Origin: Fusobacteriaceae bacterium
GTDB taxonomy: Bacteria; Fusobacteriota; Fusobacteriia; Fusobacteriales; Fusobacteriaceae
Assembly (NCBI GenBank): GCA_016938425.1
Contig: JAFGUR010000236.1
Span: 1 to 35,908 of the forward strand
Reading direction: 5' to 3'
DNA: 35,908 nt
Positions 27,587 to 35,908 of this stretch are shown piece after piece (the stretch's first letter is position 1; every line of letters begins with the position of its first letter). The notes under the pieces are model-generated. The model worked only from the letters and a program-made list of their open reading frames with translations, had not been told where the DNA came from and searched no databases. Made by a program: the position numbers and the translations under genes.

Positions 27587-29266
27587 TTAATCATTAATAA
27601 TAAAACTCATTTTTGTTCCTGGATTCAAATTTTCAATTTTGATTCCTTTATTATATATTAACTCAAGTCTATGATGTACATTTAATAAACCGATTTTGTC
27701 TCCTTCTATTGTATGATTATATATTTTTTCAATTATTTTTTCATCAATTCCAGAGCCATTATCTTCTACAGAAATTTTAATTCCCTCATCGCATTTTTTT
27801 ACTTCTATAACGACTGTATTTCCAGTTGTAGATTCCAAAATACCATGTTTTATTGCATTTTCTACAAGCGGTTGTATAGTAAGAGAAGGCAATTCTATAC
27901 TGTTTATATTTTCATCGATAGCATATTCAACAATAAGTTTGTTTCCAAATCTTGCTAGTTCTATATTAACATATGCCCTAACTTGTTCTAATTCTTTCTC
28001 CAATTTAACAAATTTATCTCCATTTTCAAGATTATGTCTTAAGTATGTGGATAAGTCAATTATAATCTCTCTGGCTTTTATAGGGTCAATTCTTACAAAA
28101 GATGTTATGGTATGCAGTACGTTAAAAAGAAAATGAGGATTTATCTGTGCTTGTAAAGCTCTTATTTCAGCTTTATCAGCCATTTCTTTTATTTTTTCTA
28201 TTTTGCTTATTTCCATTTGTGTTGATATTAATGTTGAAAGTCCTTCTGCCAAATACTTATTTCTTTCTGTAAGCTGTTTTTCAGTAGAAAAATATATTTT
28301 CAATGTTCCTATTACATCATCAGCTTCTTTCAATGGAGCAATAATTGCTGATTTTATTTTTTTTACATATTTTTCGGTAGAGCAAACAAAATTAATAATA
28401 TCATCTTTCTTATCGCATATCATTAATTCCCCGCTTTTTAATACATATTTTGTTGCTTCACTAAGAATTTTATTATGTGTAAGCTCTAAATCTTTTTCTT
28501 TTGTATAGTAACCTGTTATGTTTTCTTTATCTGTAATTACTACAAGATCAGCACCTAATGAATCTGAAATGATTTTACATACCTCTTTTAAAGAATCTGT
28601 ATTTATTTCTCGAAAATATGGAAGAGTTTTATTTGCTATTTCCATAGCAAGTTTTGATTGAATTCCTGCAAGTTTTTCTTTTTCATTTCTTATATTTTCA
28701 GTTATTAGAATTACTATTGAGATACCTATGGCGTTAGTGAAAACCATTGGGACATAAATATTTTTTACAATGTCTGTGGCCACATAAAAAGGTTTTGACA
28801 TAATAAGAATAAGTAACATACTTAGATTTTCTATGATTATTCCACCAATAAATCCATAAATATAACGATTTTTTATATTTGATTTTCTGTATAGGAATCC
28901 AGCAATTAGGCCTCCTAAAATAGTTGATATGGCACAAGGAATAGAAGTTACTCCATCTGTATCAATAAGAAATCGGTGTACTCCTGCAAGTAGACCTGAA
29001 ACAAGTCCTACAATAGGACCTCCTAAAATTCCTGCAACAGTTACACCAATGTTTCTTGTGTTAGCAATGGCACCATTATAATCTACTCCTACATATGTTC
29101 CTAATATTGCAATAGATGAAAATATAAATGATAGAACCATTTTGTCATTAAAATTAAATGCCTCTTTTTGCATAATTTTTTGGAAACCTTTTAGTTTTGA
29201 AAGTATAAAAGCAATTGCAATTACATAACCCATATTATTTAATAAATGGCTTGCCAGTATCATCAT
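27587..29266 (-). CDS. LytS/BtsS-family sensor histidine kinase (5TM-LYT, GAF, His_kinase)
   Basis: N-terminal 5TM-LYT (GGPIVGLVSGLLAGVHRFLIDTDGVTSIPCAISTILGGLIAGFLYRK), QAQINPHFLFNVLHTITSFVR, QPLVENAIKHGI, DNGSGI. Confidence 0.95.
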   Translation of the reverse strand: MMILASHLLNNMGYVIAIAFILSKLKGFQKIMQKEAFNFNDKMVLSFIFSSIAILGTYVGVDYNGAIANTRNIGVTVAGILGGPIVGLVSGLLAGVHRFLIDTDGVTSIPCAISTILGGLIAGFLYRKSNIKNRYIYGFIGGIIIENLSMLLILIMSKPFYVATDIVKNIYVPMVFTNAIGISIVILITENIRNEKEKLAGIQSKLAMEIANKTLPYFREINTDSLKEVCKIISDSLGADLVVITDKENITGYYTKEKDLELTHNKILSEATKYVLKSGELMICDKKDDIINFVCSTEKYVKKIKSAIIAPLKEADDVIGTLKIYFSTEKQLTERNKYLAEGLSTLISTQMEISKIEKIKEMADKAEIRALQAQINPHFLFNVLHTITSFVRIDPIKAREIIIDLSTYLRHNLENGDKFVKLEKELEQVRAYVNIELARFGNKLIVEYAIDENINSIELPSLTIQPLVENAIKHGILESTTGNTVVIEVKKCDEGIKISVEDNGSGIDEKIIEKIYNHTIEGDKIGLLNVHHRLELIYNKGIKIENLNPGTKMSFIIND

Positions 29267-29349
29267 AATAAAATTACTCCTTTTATTAAGTATTAATATA
29301 TTAACTTAACCATAAATATCAAATCAATTCAAGTAATTTTTTAAAAATT

Positions 29350-30285
29350 CTATTCTTTCACAAAGCTATTTAAAACCATTCCTAAAACAACTAAAATAAG
29401 TCCAATATAACCAACTAAATTTGGCATTTTACCATTAAATAGGATAACAGTTCCTAAAAGGCTGAAAATTACTTCACCAGCTTGAGTAGATTCAACTATG
29501 GCAAGGTATCTCATATTATTTTTTACAAGGTCAGTTGCTTTAAAAAATAAAATAGTCGCAACAACACCCGAAAAAATAGCAACAATTAAGGATTGGAATA
29601 TTTGCGAAGAGCTAGGGAAATCATTATTTGTAATATTTATTATACTTAAAATAATCCATAAAGGCATACTTGCAAGGGTCATTCCATAAACCCTTTGAAT
29701 TGTATTTAAAGAGTTTTTACAAAGTTCCATCATTTTTCTATTTCCAAGAGGATAGGCAAAAGCTGCAATTAAAACCCAAAGGATACCAATTAGAGATTTT
29801 TTTAAGTCCACACCTTTTAAATCGTTGATTTGCATTAAAACAATACCTAAAAGGATAATAGTAGATAATCCTAGTGTTTTGTGAGGGATTTTTTGTCTTA
29901 TTTTTATAATAGTTCCATTAACTATTTTTTCAGTATAAAAAAATGGAGAAAGCAAGACACCTGCAATAATAGTGATTTGCCAAGTACCTGCAACAACCCA
30001 TGATTCTCCTTCTTGACTTCCATAACAAAGTCCACCATAAAAAATACCAAATCCAACAAAACTCCAAAGTAACCATTGAACAAGATTATTTTTTATGTGA
30101 GAAATTACTTGTTTGTGTTCTTTTCTTCCAATAGTAATGAAAAATAAAATTGGTAGCATAAAAATATATCTGAGAGAAGCAGACCATGACCACAAGGAAC
30201 CTGATAAATTCATTTGCTTATTTAAAATAAAAGTAAATGCAAAAAACAAAGATGATAAAATTCCTAAAAATAAAGCTTTTTTCAT
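29350..30285 (-). CDS. DMT-superfamily multidrug resistance efflux transporter (EmrE-like family; start at MKKALFLGILSS)
   Basis: About 10 TM segments; LFLGILSSLFFAFTFILNKQMNLSGSLWSWSASLRYIFM; VESTQAGEVIFSLLGTVILF. SD AGAAAGG before 30285. Confidence 0.85.
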   Translation of the reverse strand: MKKALFLGILSSLFFAFTFILNKQMNLSGSLWSWSASLRYIFMLPILFFITIGRKEHKQVISHIKNNLVQWLLWSFVGFGIFYGGLCYGSQEGESWVVAGTWQITIIAGVLLSPFFYTEKIVNGTIIKIRQKIPHKTLGLSTIILLGIVLMQINDLKGVDLKKSLIGILWVLIAAFAYPLGNRKMMELCKNSLNTIQRVYGMTLASMPLWIILSIINITNNDFPSSSQIFQSLIVAIFSGVVATILFFKATDLVKNNMRYLAIVESTQAGEVIFSLLGTVILFNGKMPNLVGYIGLILVVLGMVLNSFVKE

Positions 30286-30413
30286 ATTATGTACCTTTCT
30301 GTATAAATAATTGTCTTGATATATTAACACAAAACACATAAATCTTGAAGCTGATTTTTAACCTTTTCTTGTTTATATATGATAAAAATGATAGAATAAA
30401 ATGAGGTGATAAT

Positions 30414-30971
30414 GTGGGAAAGATAATATATATTACTGGTGGAGCCAAAAGTGGAAAAAGTAAATTTGCTGAAAAAATGGTAGAAGAAATTGGAGAAAAA
30501 ATTAATTATATAGCTACTTTGACGTGCTTTGATGATGAAATGAAAGAAAAAGTAAAGATTCATAAAGATAGAAGAAATGAAAAGTATAAAACAATTGAAG
30601 CCTATAAGAATTTTGATTCTATATTTGAAAATATAGATGAAAAAGAAACAATTTTACTAGATTGCTTAACTAATATGGTAAGTAATTTAATTTTCGAGGA
30701 AAACATTGATTTTGATAAAAATTTAAAGATTAACAAAGAAAAATTAGATATTAAAATAAAAAAAGAGGTAGAAAATCTTATAAAAATTTTAAAAAAACAT
30801 AAGGGTATTTCAGTGATTGTATCAAATGAATTAGGAATGGGTATTGTTCCAGTTTACCCATTAGGTAGATATTTTAGAGATATTGCAGGAGAAATTAATC
30901 AATATGTTACTGAAAAATCTGATGAAGTGTATTTAACTGTTTCTGGAATACCAATGAAGATAAAAGGATAA
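30414..30971 (+). CDS. cobU: Bifunctional adenosylcobinamide kinase / adenosylcobinamide-phosphate guanylyltransferase (GTG start)
   Basis: IYITGGAKSGKSKFAE, YIATLTCFDDEMKEKVKIHKDRR, LLDCLTNMVSNL, VSNELGMGIVPVYPLGRYFRDIAGEINQ. Confidence 0.96.
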   Translation: MGKIIYITGGAKSGKSKFAEKMVEEIGEKINYIATLTCFDDEMKEKVKIHKDRRNEKYKTIEAYKNFDSIFENIDEKETILLDCLTNMVSNLIFEENIDFDKNLKINKEKLDIKIKKEVENLIKILKKHKGISVIVSNELGMGIVPVYPLGRYFRDIAGEINQYVTEKSDEVYLTVSGIPMKIKG

Positions 30972-30973
30972 TT

Positions 30974-31693
30974 ATGAAAGAATTTATATTATTAATTCAA
31001 TTTTTTACAAGAATACCAATTAAGAGCAAAATAGATTATGATGAAGAAAAATATGGTAAATCTACATATTTATTACCATTAATTGGACTTATTATTGGTG
31101 GAATAGTATTTTTTGTATACGAGGGGTCTTCATATGCAAAAATACCCATGTATTTTATTGCTTTTATTTGTTTAGTCTCAAATATTATTTTAACAGGAGC
31201 TCTTCATTTAGATGGGGTAGCAGATACTTGTGATGGATTATTTTCTTATAGAACAAAGGAAAGAATGCTAGAAATAATGAAAGATTCCCATATTGGAGTA
31301 AATGGAGTAATATCCCTTGTTATTGTAATTTTAGGAAAAGGATTATTATACTTTTCCGTAGAAATTATTCCAATAGTTTTGTCAATTGTGGTAGGTAGGT
31401 TAGCAATAATAATGTCAGCCTCTTTTGGAGAATATGCTAGGGATAAAGGAATGGCAATAGCCATTATAAAATATAATAATTACAAGGGCTTTCTAAAAAG
31501 TTTATTAATAACCATTTTGATTTTTTTATGTTTTAAAAATTATTTAATAAATATAATACTAACTCTTATTTTTGCATATATTATACATATAAATATTGTA
31601 AGGAAAATAGATGGTATCACAGGTGATACTCTTGGATTTATTTGTGAAATATCAGAGATATTTTTTTTATTTACAGTTTTGGTAATATCTTAG
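30974..31693 (+). CDS. cobS: Adenosylcobinamide-GDP ribazoletransferase
   Basis: LLIQFFTRIPIK, TGALHLDGVADTCDGLFSYRTKERMLEIMKDSHIGVNGV. Confidence 0.96.
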   Translation: MKEFILLIQFFTRIPIKSKIDYDEEKYGKSTYLLPLIGLIIGGIVFFVYEGSSYAKIPMYFIAFICLVSNIILTGALHLDGVADTCDGLFSYRTKERMLEIMKDSHIGVNGVISLVIVILGKGLLYFSVEIIPIVLSIVVGRLAIIMSASFGEYARDKGMAIAIIKYNNYKGFLKSLLITILIFLCFKNYLINIILTLIFAYIIHINIVRKIDGITGDTLGFICEISEIFFLFTVLVIS

Positions 31694-31697
31694 TAAC

Positions 31698-31912
31698 TAG
31701 TTGCAAAACTAAAAAAATATATGTACACAGTTAAAAATAATACAAATAAGATTTTTATTGATTTTAGAGGAGTGGCGAGGATACTTCCTTGCCGTGGATT
31801 CGGGTTCCACCCGACTCCCCTCTTTTTCCCCACCGAAGGTGGAGGGAATTAGATAAAAAACGTAGTTTTTTATGTAAGTAAAATAAAGGTGTTGGAGTTT
31901 TGCAACAAACTA
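31698..31912 (+). repeat. Copy 2 of the dispersed intercistronic structured repeat, between cobS and cobT
   Basis: Highly similar to 1672-1920; perfect 11-bp terminal inverted repeats GTTGCAAAACT / AGTTTTGCAAC; hairpins GGCGAGG/CCTTGCC, TCGGGT/ACCCGA, CCACC/GGTGG, ATAAAAAAC/GTTTTTTAT. Confidence 0.85.
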
Positions 31913-31939
31913 TAATACCTTAGGAAAAGGGGGTATTTT

Positions 31940-32983
31940 GTGGAAGTTCTTGAGAAAATTAAGAATATTAAAGACATAAATTTTGAAAAACAAAATGAAT
32001 TTCAAAGTAAAATGAACAATATAATGAAACCAATAAAAAGTTTAGGAGTTTTAGAGAAAATTGGAGCACAGATAGCAGGGATAAAAGGTAATACAAAATA
32101 TAGGTTAAAAAATAGAAAACATTTTGTTTTTGCTAGTGATAATGGAGTAGAAAAAGAGGGAGTATCACCTTGCCCAAGGGAATATACAAGACTTGTTTCA
32201 GAATCCATGTTAGGAGGAACTGGAGCAATTAGATTGCTTTGTAATACTTATAATGTAGATTTTTCATTAGTAGATGTTGGAATAGATGGAGATATAAAAA
32301 AAGAGTATGAGAATTTAATTGTTAATAAAATTTCAAAGGGAACAGGGAATATCAGATATGAAAAAGCAATGGAGTTAGAAGCTGTTTATAAGGTTTTAGA
32401 TAGTTCTTTTAAAATAGTAGAAAACTCTAAAGATAAATATGATATTCTTTCATGTGGAGAGATGGGAATAGGAAATACATCAACTTCAGGAGCTTTGATT
32501 TATAAGGTCTTAGATGGAAATTTAGATAAAATAGTTGGAATAGGTTCTGGGCTTTCAAATAATAGACTGGAACATAAGAAAATAGTGATAAAAGAAGCAT
32601 GTGAAAGAGTTAAAAGTGAGAATATTTATGAAATTTTAAGTGAACTTGGTGGATATGATATTGTTGCAATGACAGGGTTCTATTTAGCATGTGCTTATTA
32701 TAGAATACCTGTGATTTTGGATGGTTATATTTCTTTAGCTTCAGCCTTAGTTGCATATAAGATTAATCCATTAGTTAAAAATTATATGATTCCATCTCAC
32801 AAAACAATGGAAGATGGAGCAAATTTAGTATATGAGTATTTAAATTTGATACCTTTTTTAAATATGGAAATGTGTTTAGGCGAAGGAACAGGAGCTGTTA
32901 TAGTTTATCCAATATTGGATAGTATTCAAAACATTTATGAAAATATGTTAACAAAAGAAGAAATTTATAAAAAGTATTTTTAG
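31940..32983 (+). CDS. cobT: Nicotinate-nucleotide-dimethylbenzimidazole phosphoribosyltransferase (GTG start)
   Basis: KSLGVLEKIGAQIAGIKG, VFASDNGVEKEGVSPCPREYTRL, GEMGIGNTSTSGAL, HKTMEDGANLVYEYL, GEGTGAVIVYPILD. Confidence 0.95.
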   Translation: MEVLEKIKNIKDINFEKQNEFQSKMNNIMKPIKSLGVLEKIGAQIAGIKGNTKYRLKNRKHFVFASDNGVEKEGVSPCPREYTRLVSESMLGGTGAIRLLCNTYNVDFSLVDVGIDGDIKKEYENLIVNKISKGTGNIRYEKAMELEAVYKVLDSSFKIVENSKDKYDILSCGEMGIGNTSTSGALIYKVLDGNLDKIVGIGSGLSNNRLEHKKIVIKEACERVKSENIYEILSELGGYDIVAMTGFYLACAYYRIPVILDGYISLASALVAYKINPLVKNYMIPSHKTMEDGANLVYEYLNLIPFLNMEMCLGEGTGAVIVYPILDSIQNIYENMLTKEEIYKKYF

Positions 32984-32996
32984 AGAGGTAAAGTTT

Positions 32997-34481
32997 ATGC
33001 ATAAAAATTTAATGGTCCTTGGGACAGCTTCTTCAGCTGGAAAGAGTTTAATAACAACAGCTTTGTGTAAAATATTTTATGAAAAAGGATATTCAGTTAC
33101 TCCTTTTAAATCACAAAATATGTCGCTTAATTCTTTTGTTACAGAAGATGGGAAAGAAATGGGAAGAGCACAAGTTATACAAGCAGAAGCTTGCGGATTA
33201 AAACCCCAAGTTTTTATGAATCCTATTTTGCTAAAACCTAATTCTGATAATGGTTCTCAAGTAATATTTATGGGAAAAGCTCTTCAAAATATGGAAGCTT
33301 CTGAATATTTTGAATTTAGAAAAACACTTAAATTAAAAGTTCAAGAAATTTATGAAAAAGAAGTAAAAGAAAAGTTTGAAATATCAATTATCGAAGGGGC
33401 AGGAAGTCCAGCAGAGATAAATTTGAATAGAGAAGACCTTGTAAATATTGGAATGGCAAAAATAGCAAAGTCTCCATGCATTTTAGTTGCAGATATTGAT
33501 AAAGGTGGAGTTTTCGCCTCGATTTATGGGACAATAATGCTTTTACCTGAAGAAGATAGAAGATACATAAAAGGAATTGTAATTAATAAATTTCGTGGGG
33601 ATGTAGAAATTTTAAAACCGGGGTTAAAAATGATAGAAGACCTTGTAAATATTCCAGTAATAGGAGTAATTCCTTATGTTAATCATGGGGTAGAAGAAGA
33701 AGATTCAGCAAGTGAAAGGGCAACAGCCACTTTTGGAGAAGGAGATATTAAAGTAAAAGTAATAAGGCTACCACATATGAGTAATTTTAATGATTTAGAC
33801 CCTTTTAAAATGCATGATTGTAATGTTGAATTTGTAGAAACTCCAAAAGAATTAGATAATGCTGATTTAATAATAATACCCGGCAGTAAAAATACAATTT
33901 ATGATTTGAATTTTATAAAAAAAATGGGGTTTAAAGAAAAATTAGAAGAGGCAGTATCTAAAGGTATAATTGTTTTAGGGATTTGTGGTGGCTTGCAAAT
34001 TTTAGGTAAAACTATTAGAGATCCATATAATATTGAAGGTTCAAAAGATTTTGAAGAGGGATTAGGATTCTTAAATATAGATACTATATTGGAAAAAGAG
34101 AAAAATACAACACAATTTGATGGTGAATCAATAATAGATATTGATTATATTAGTTTTTCTGAGGGACAAAAGTTTTATGGATATGAAATTCATCAAGGAA
34201 AATCTAGTGGTTCAGAAAAAGTCTTTTTAAAAAATAAAGGAAATGCTATAGGATTTTGTAAAGAAAATATCATAGGAACATATCTTCATGGATTATTTGA
34301 AGAAGGAGAATTTTTGAAAGGAATTTTAGATTTTTTAAATAAAAAAAATGATACAGAGTCAAAAAGTTTTAAATTATTCAAAGAAAATGAATATAAAAAG
34401 CTTGCCCAAATAGTTGAAAAAAATTTAGATATGAAAAAAATTTATGAGATAATGGGATTAGAAAATGAATTTGATGTATAA
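32997..34481 (+). CDS. cobQ: Cobyric acid synthase
   Basis: LMVLGTASSAGKSLITTALCKIF, PFKSQNMSLNSFVTEDGKEMGRAQVIQAEACG, IVLGICGGLQILGKTI, YEIHQGKSS, GTYLHGLFEE. Confidence 0.98.
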   Translation: MHKNLMVLGTASSAGKSLITTALCKIFYEKGYSVTPFKSQNMSLNSFVTEDGKEMGRAQVIQAEACGLKPQVFMNPILLKPNSDNGSQVIFMGKALQNMEASEYFEFRKTLKLKVQEIYEKEVKEKFEISIIEGAGSPAEINLNREDLVNIGMAKIAKSPCILVADIDKGGVFASIYGTIMLLPEEDRRYIKGIVINKFRGDVEILKPGLKMIEDLVNIPVIGVIPYVNHGVEEEDSASERATATFGEGDIKVKVIRLPHMSNFNDLDPFKMHDCNVEFVETPKELDNADLIIIPGSKNTIYDLNFIKKMGFKEKLEEAVSKGIIVLGICGGLQILGKTIRDPYNIEGSKDFEEGLGFLNIDTILEKEKNTTQFDGESIIDIDYISFSEGQKFYGYEIHQGKSSGSEKVFLKNKGNAIGFCKENIIGTYLHGLFEEGEFLKGILDFLNKKNDTESKSFKLFKENEYKKLAQIVEKNLDMKKIYEIMGLENEFDV

Positions 34482-35400
34482 AATTGTGATAGCTTATTTT
34501 TTAGATTTAATATTTGGAGATCCATATAGTATTCCTCATCCTATTGTATTTATTGGGAAACTAATAAAAAAATTGGAGAATTTTTATTATAGTAAAAAGA
34601 TAAATAAGAAAATTTCAGGTTTTTTAATGAATTTGTCAGTATTGTTTATAGTTTATTTGATATTTTATTTTGTAAATAAAATACAAGTATTAGAAATTTA
34701 TTTTCTATATACAATTTTAGCATCAAAATCTTTGGTTAAAGAAACAAAGAAAGTCTATTTGGCACTAAAAAATAATGATATTAAAAAAGCTAGATTAATG
34801 CTTTCATATTTGGTAAGTCGAAATACAGAGGATTTAGAAGAAAAAGATATAATAAAAGGAACTGTTGAAACTTGTTCTGAAAATATAACAGATGGAATTA
34901 TAGCACCTTTATTTTATATGTTTATTGGAGGATTACCTTTAGCAATGACATATAAAGCAATTAATACATTGGACTCAATGGTAGGTTATAAAAATGAAAA
35001 ATATAAAGATTTTGGTTTTTTTTCTGCAAAATTAGATGATGTTGCAAATTTTATTCCATCAAGATTAAGTGGTTTATTATTCATTCCAATTTCTTGTATA
35101 TTTCTAGGATATGATTTTAAAAATTCAATAAAAATATTTTTTAGAGATAGAAAAAATCATTCAAGTCCAAATTCTGCTCATACAGAAAGTGCTGTTGCAG
35201 GAGCATTGAATATACAACTTGGAGGACCTACAAAATATTTTGGAGTGGTAGAAGAAAAAAAATACATTGGTGATAAAAAAAATGAGTTAACAATAAAAAA
35301 TATAAGAGATAACCACAAAATTATATATTTATCTGGATTTATTGGTTTGATATTTTTTGTTTTAGTATTTGGAGGGATATATGGCTTTACATGGAGGTAA
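34465..35400 (+). CDS. cbiB: Adenosylcobinamide-phosphate synthase
   Basis: FLDLIFGDPYSIPHPIVFIGKLI, LVSRNTEDLEEKDIIKGTVETCSENITDGIIAPLFY, HSSPNSAHTESAVAGALNIQLGGP. Confidence 0.97.
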   Translation: MNLMYKIVIAYFLDLIFGDPYSIPHPIVFIGKLIKKLENFYYSKKINKKISGFLMNLSVLFIVYLIFYFVNKIQVLEIYFLYTILASKSLVKETKKVYLALKNNDIKKARLMLSYLVSRNTEDLEEKDIIKGTVETCSENITDGIIAPLFYMFIGGLPLAMTYKAINTLDSMVGYKNEKYKDFGFFSAKLDDVANFIPSRLSGLLFIPISCIFLGYDFKNSIKIFFRDRKNHSSPNSAHTESAVAGALNIQLGGPTKYFGVVEEKKYIGDKKNELTIKNIRDNHKIIYLSGFIGLIFFVLVFGGIYGFTWR

Positions 35401-35908
35401 TATTCATAAAATATTTAGAGAAAGTGGCAAAGAAGTATTAGATTATTCTGCAAATATAAATCCCTTAGGATTTCCCAAAAGCTTAAGAAAAAATATTATT
35501 AAAAATATAGATGGTTTAATAAATTACCCAGATCCCAATTATATTGATTTGAAAGAGTCTATTAGTAAAAAAATAAATATTTCTGTAGACAATATCGTTG
35601 TGGGAAATGGTGCTACTGAATTAATTTTTTTGGCGATAAGAACTTTAAATCCCAAAAATGTTTTAATAGTTTCTCCGACATTTGCAGAGTATGAGAGAGC
35701 GTTAAAAGAAGTTTCAGCAAATATTAGTTATTTTGAACTTACAAAGGGGAAAAATGAATTTTATTTAGATAAAGAAAAATTTTTAAAGGAATTAAGAAAA
35801 AATTATGACCTAGTTATTCTTTGTAATCCTAATAACCCAACAGGAACTTTTGTAAATAAAAAGATTTTTTCTGAGGTACTAGAATTTTGTAAAAATTATA
35901 AAACAAAA
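35381..35908 (+). CDS. cobD: CobD-like threonine-phosphate decarboxylase / HisC-type aminotransferase, 3'-truncated by the window end
   Basis: Frame from ATG 35381 stays open to the end: MALHGGNIHKIFRESGKEVLDYSANINPLGFPKSLRKNI...NYPDPNYIDLKESI...VVGNGATELIFLAIR...LVILCNPNNPTGTFVNK. Absent from the ORF track because it is truncated. Confidence 0.9.
   Translation, partial: MALHGGNIHKIFRESGKEVLDYSANINPLGFPKSLRKNIIKNIDGLINYPDPNYIDLKESISKKINISVDNIVVGNGATELIFLAIRTLNPKNVLIVSPTFAEYERALKEVSANISYFELTKGKNEFYLDKEKFLKELRKNYDLVILCNPNNPTGTFVNKKIFSEVLEFCKNYKTK

Noticed and set aside
30340-30413. Cobalamin riboswitch upstream of cobU
   Set aside because: The short leader is AT-rich with no B12-box-like sequence or room for the aptamer. 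The cobS-cobT gap is instead filled by the dispersed repeat, also present in a non-B12 operon.
31765-31850. tRNA-like cloverleaf in repeat copy 2
   Set aside because: Multi-stem fold is evident, but there is no tRNA consensus (T-arm GTTCRA, acceptor, anticodon arm geometry).

Overview
AT-rich window with gene content and style typical of Fusobacterium (my inference; no 16S is present). From left to right: a tripartite RND efflux locus (5'-truncated TolC-like gene, lipoprotein adaptor, RND pump); xth and udk; nitrilase, GNAT and the pseudouridine catabolism pair psuK/psuG; trmO; a glycerol regulon in the order glpP, glpF, glpK, then an FAD dehydrogenase with a BFD-type domain, a second FAD oxidoreductase and a DUF1667 protein; an accessory segment at about 18.7-25.1 kb; a CstA transporter with a LytS/LytTR two-component system; a DMT exporter; and a cobalamin operon (cobU, cobS, cobT, cobQ, cbiB, cobD-like, truncated by the window end). 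The accessory segment holds an XRE-HTH/TPR regulator of RRNPP-like architecture, a divergent unannotated 30-aa signal-peptide ORF behind a perfect Shine-Dalgarno, a PL9 pectate-lyase-like lipoprotein, and a PadR/LysE cassette between decayed IS3-like and IS256 remnants. The two best leads are (1) a candidate peptide-signalling system: TPR regulator (18712-19977, minus), 30-aa pre-peptide (20280-20372, plus; absent from the ORF track) and PL9 lipoprotein, with inverted repeats between regulator and peptide; and (2) a dispersed 215-249 bp intercistronic element (1672-1920 and 31698-31912) with terminal inverted repeats and several hairpins, where several differences between the copies preserve base pairing. 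Secondary leads are matching terminator leaders with a shared GAGWSTGGAGAA box upstream of glpF and the glpA-like gene, next to a glpP gene, and an 11-bp inverted repeat flanking the psuK promoter.
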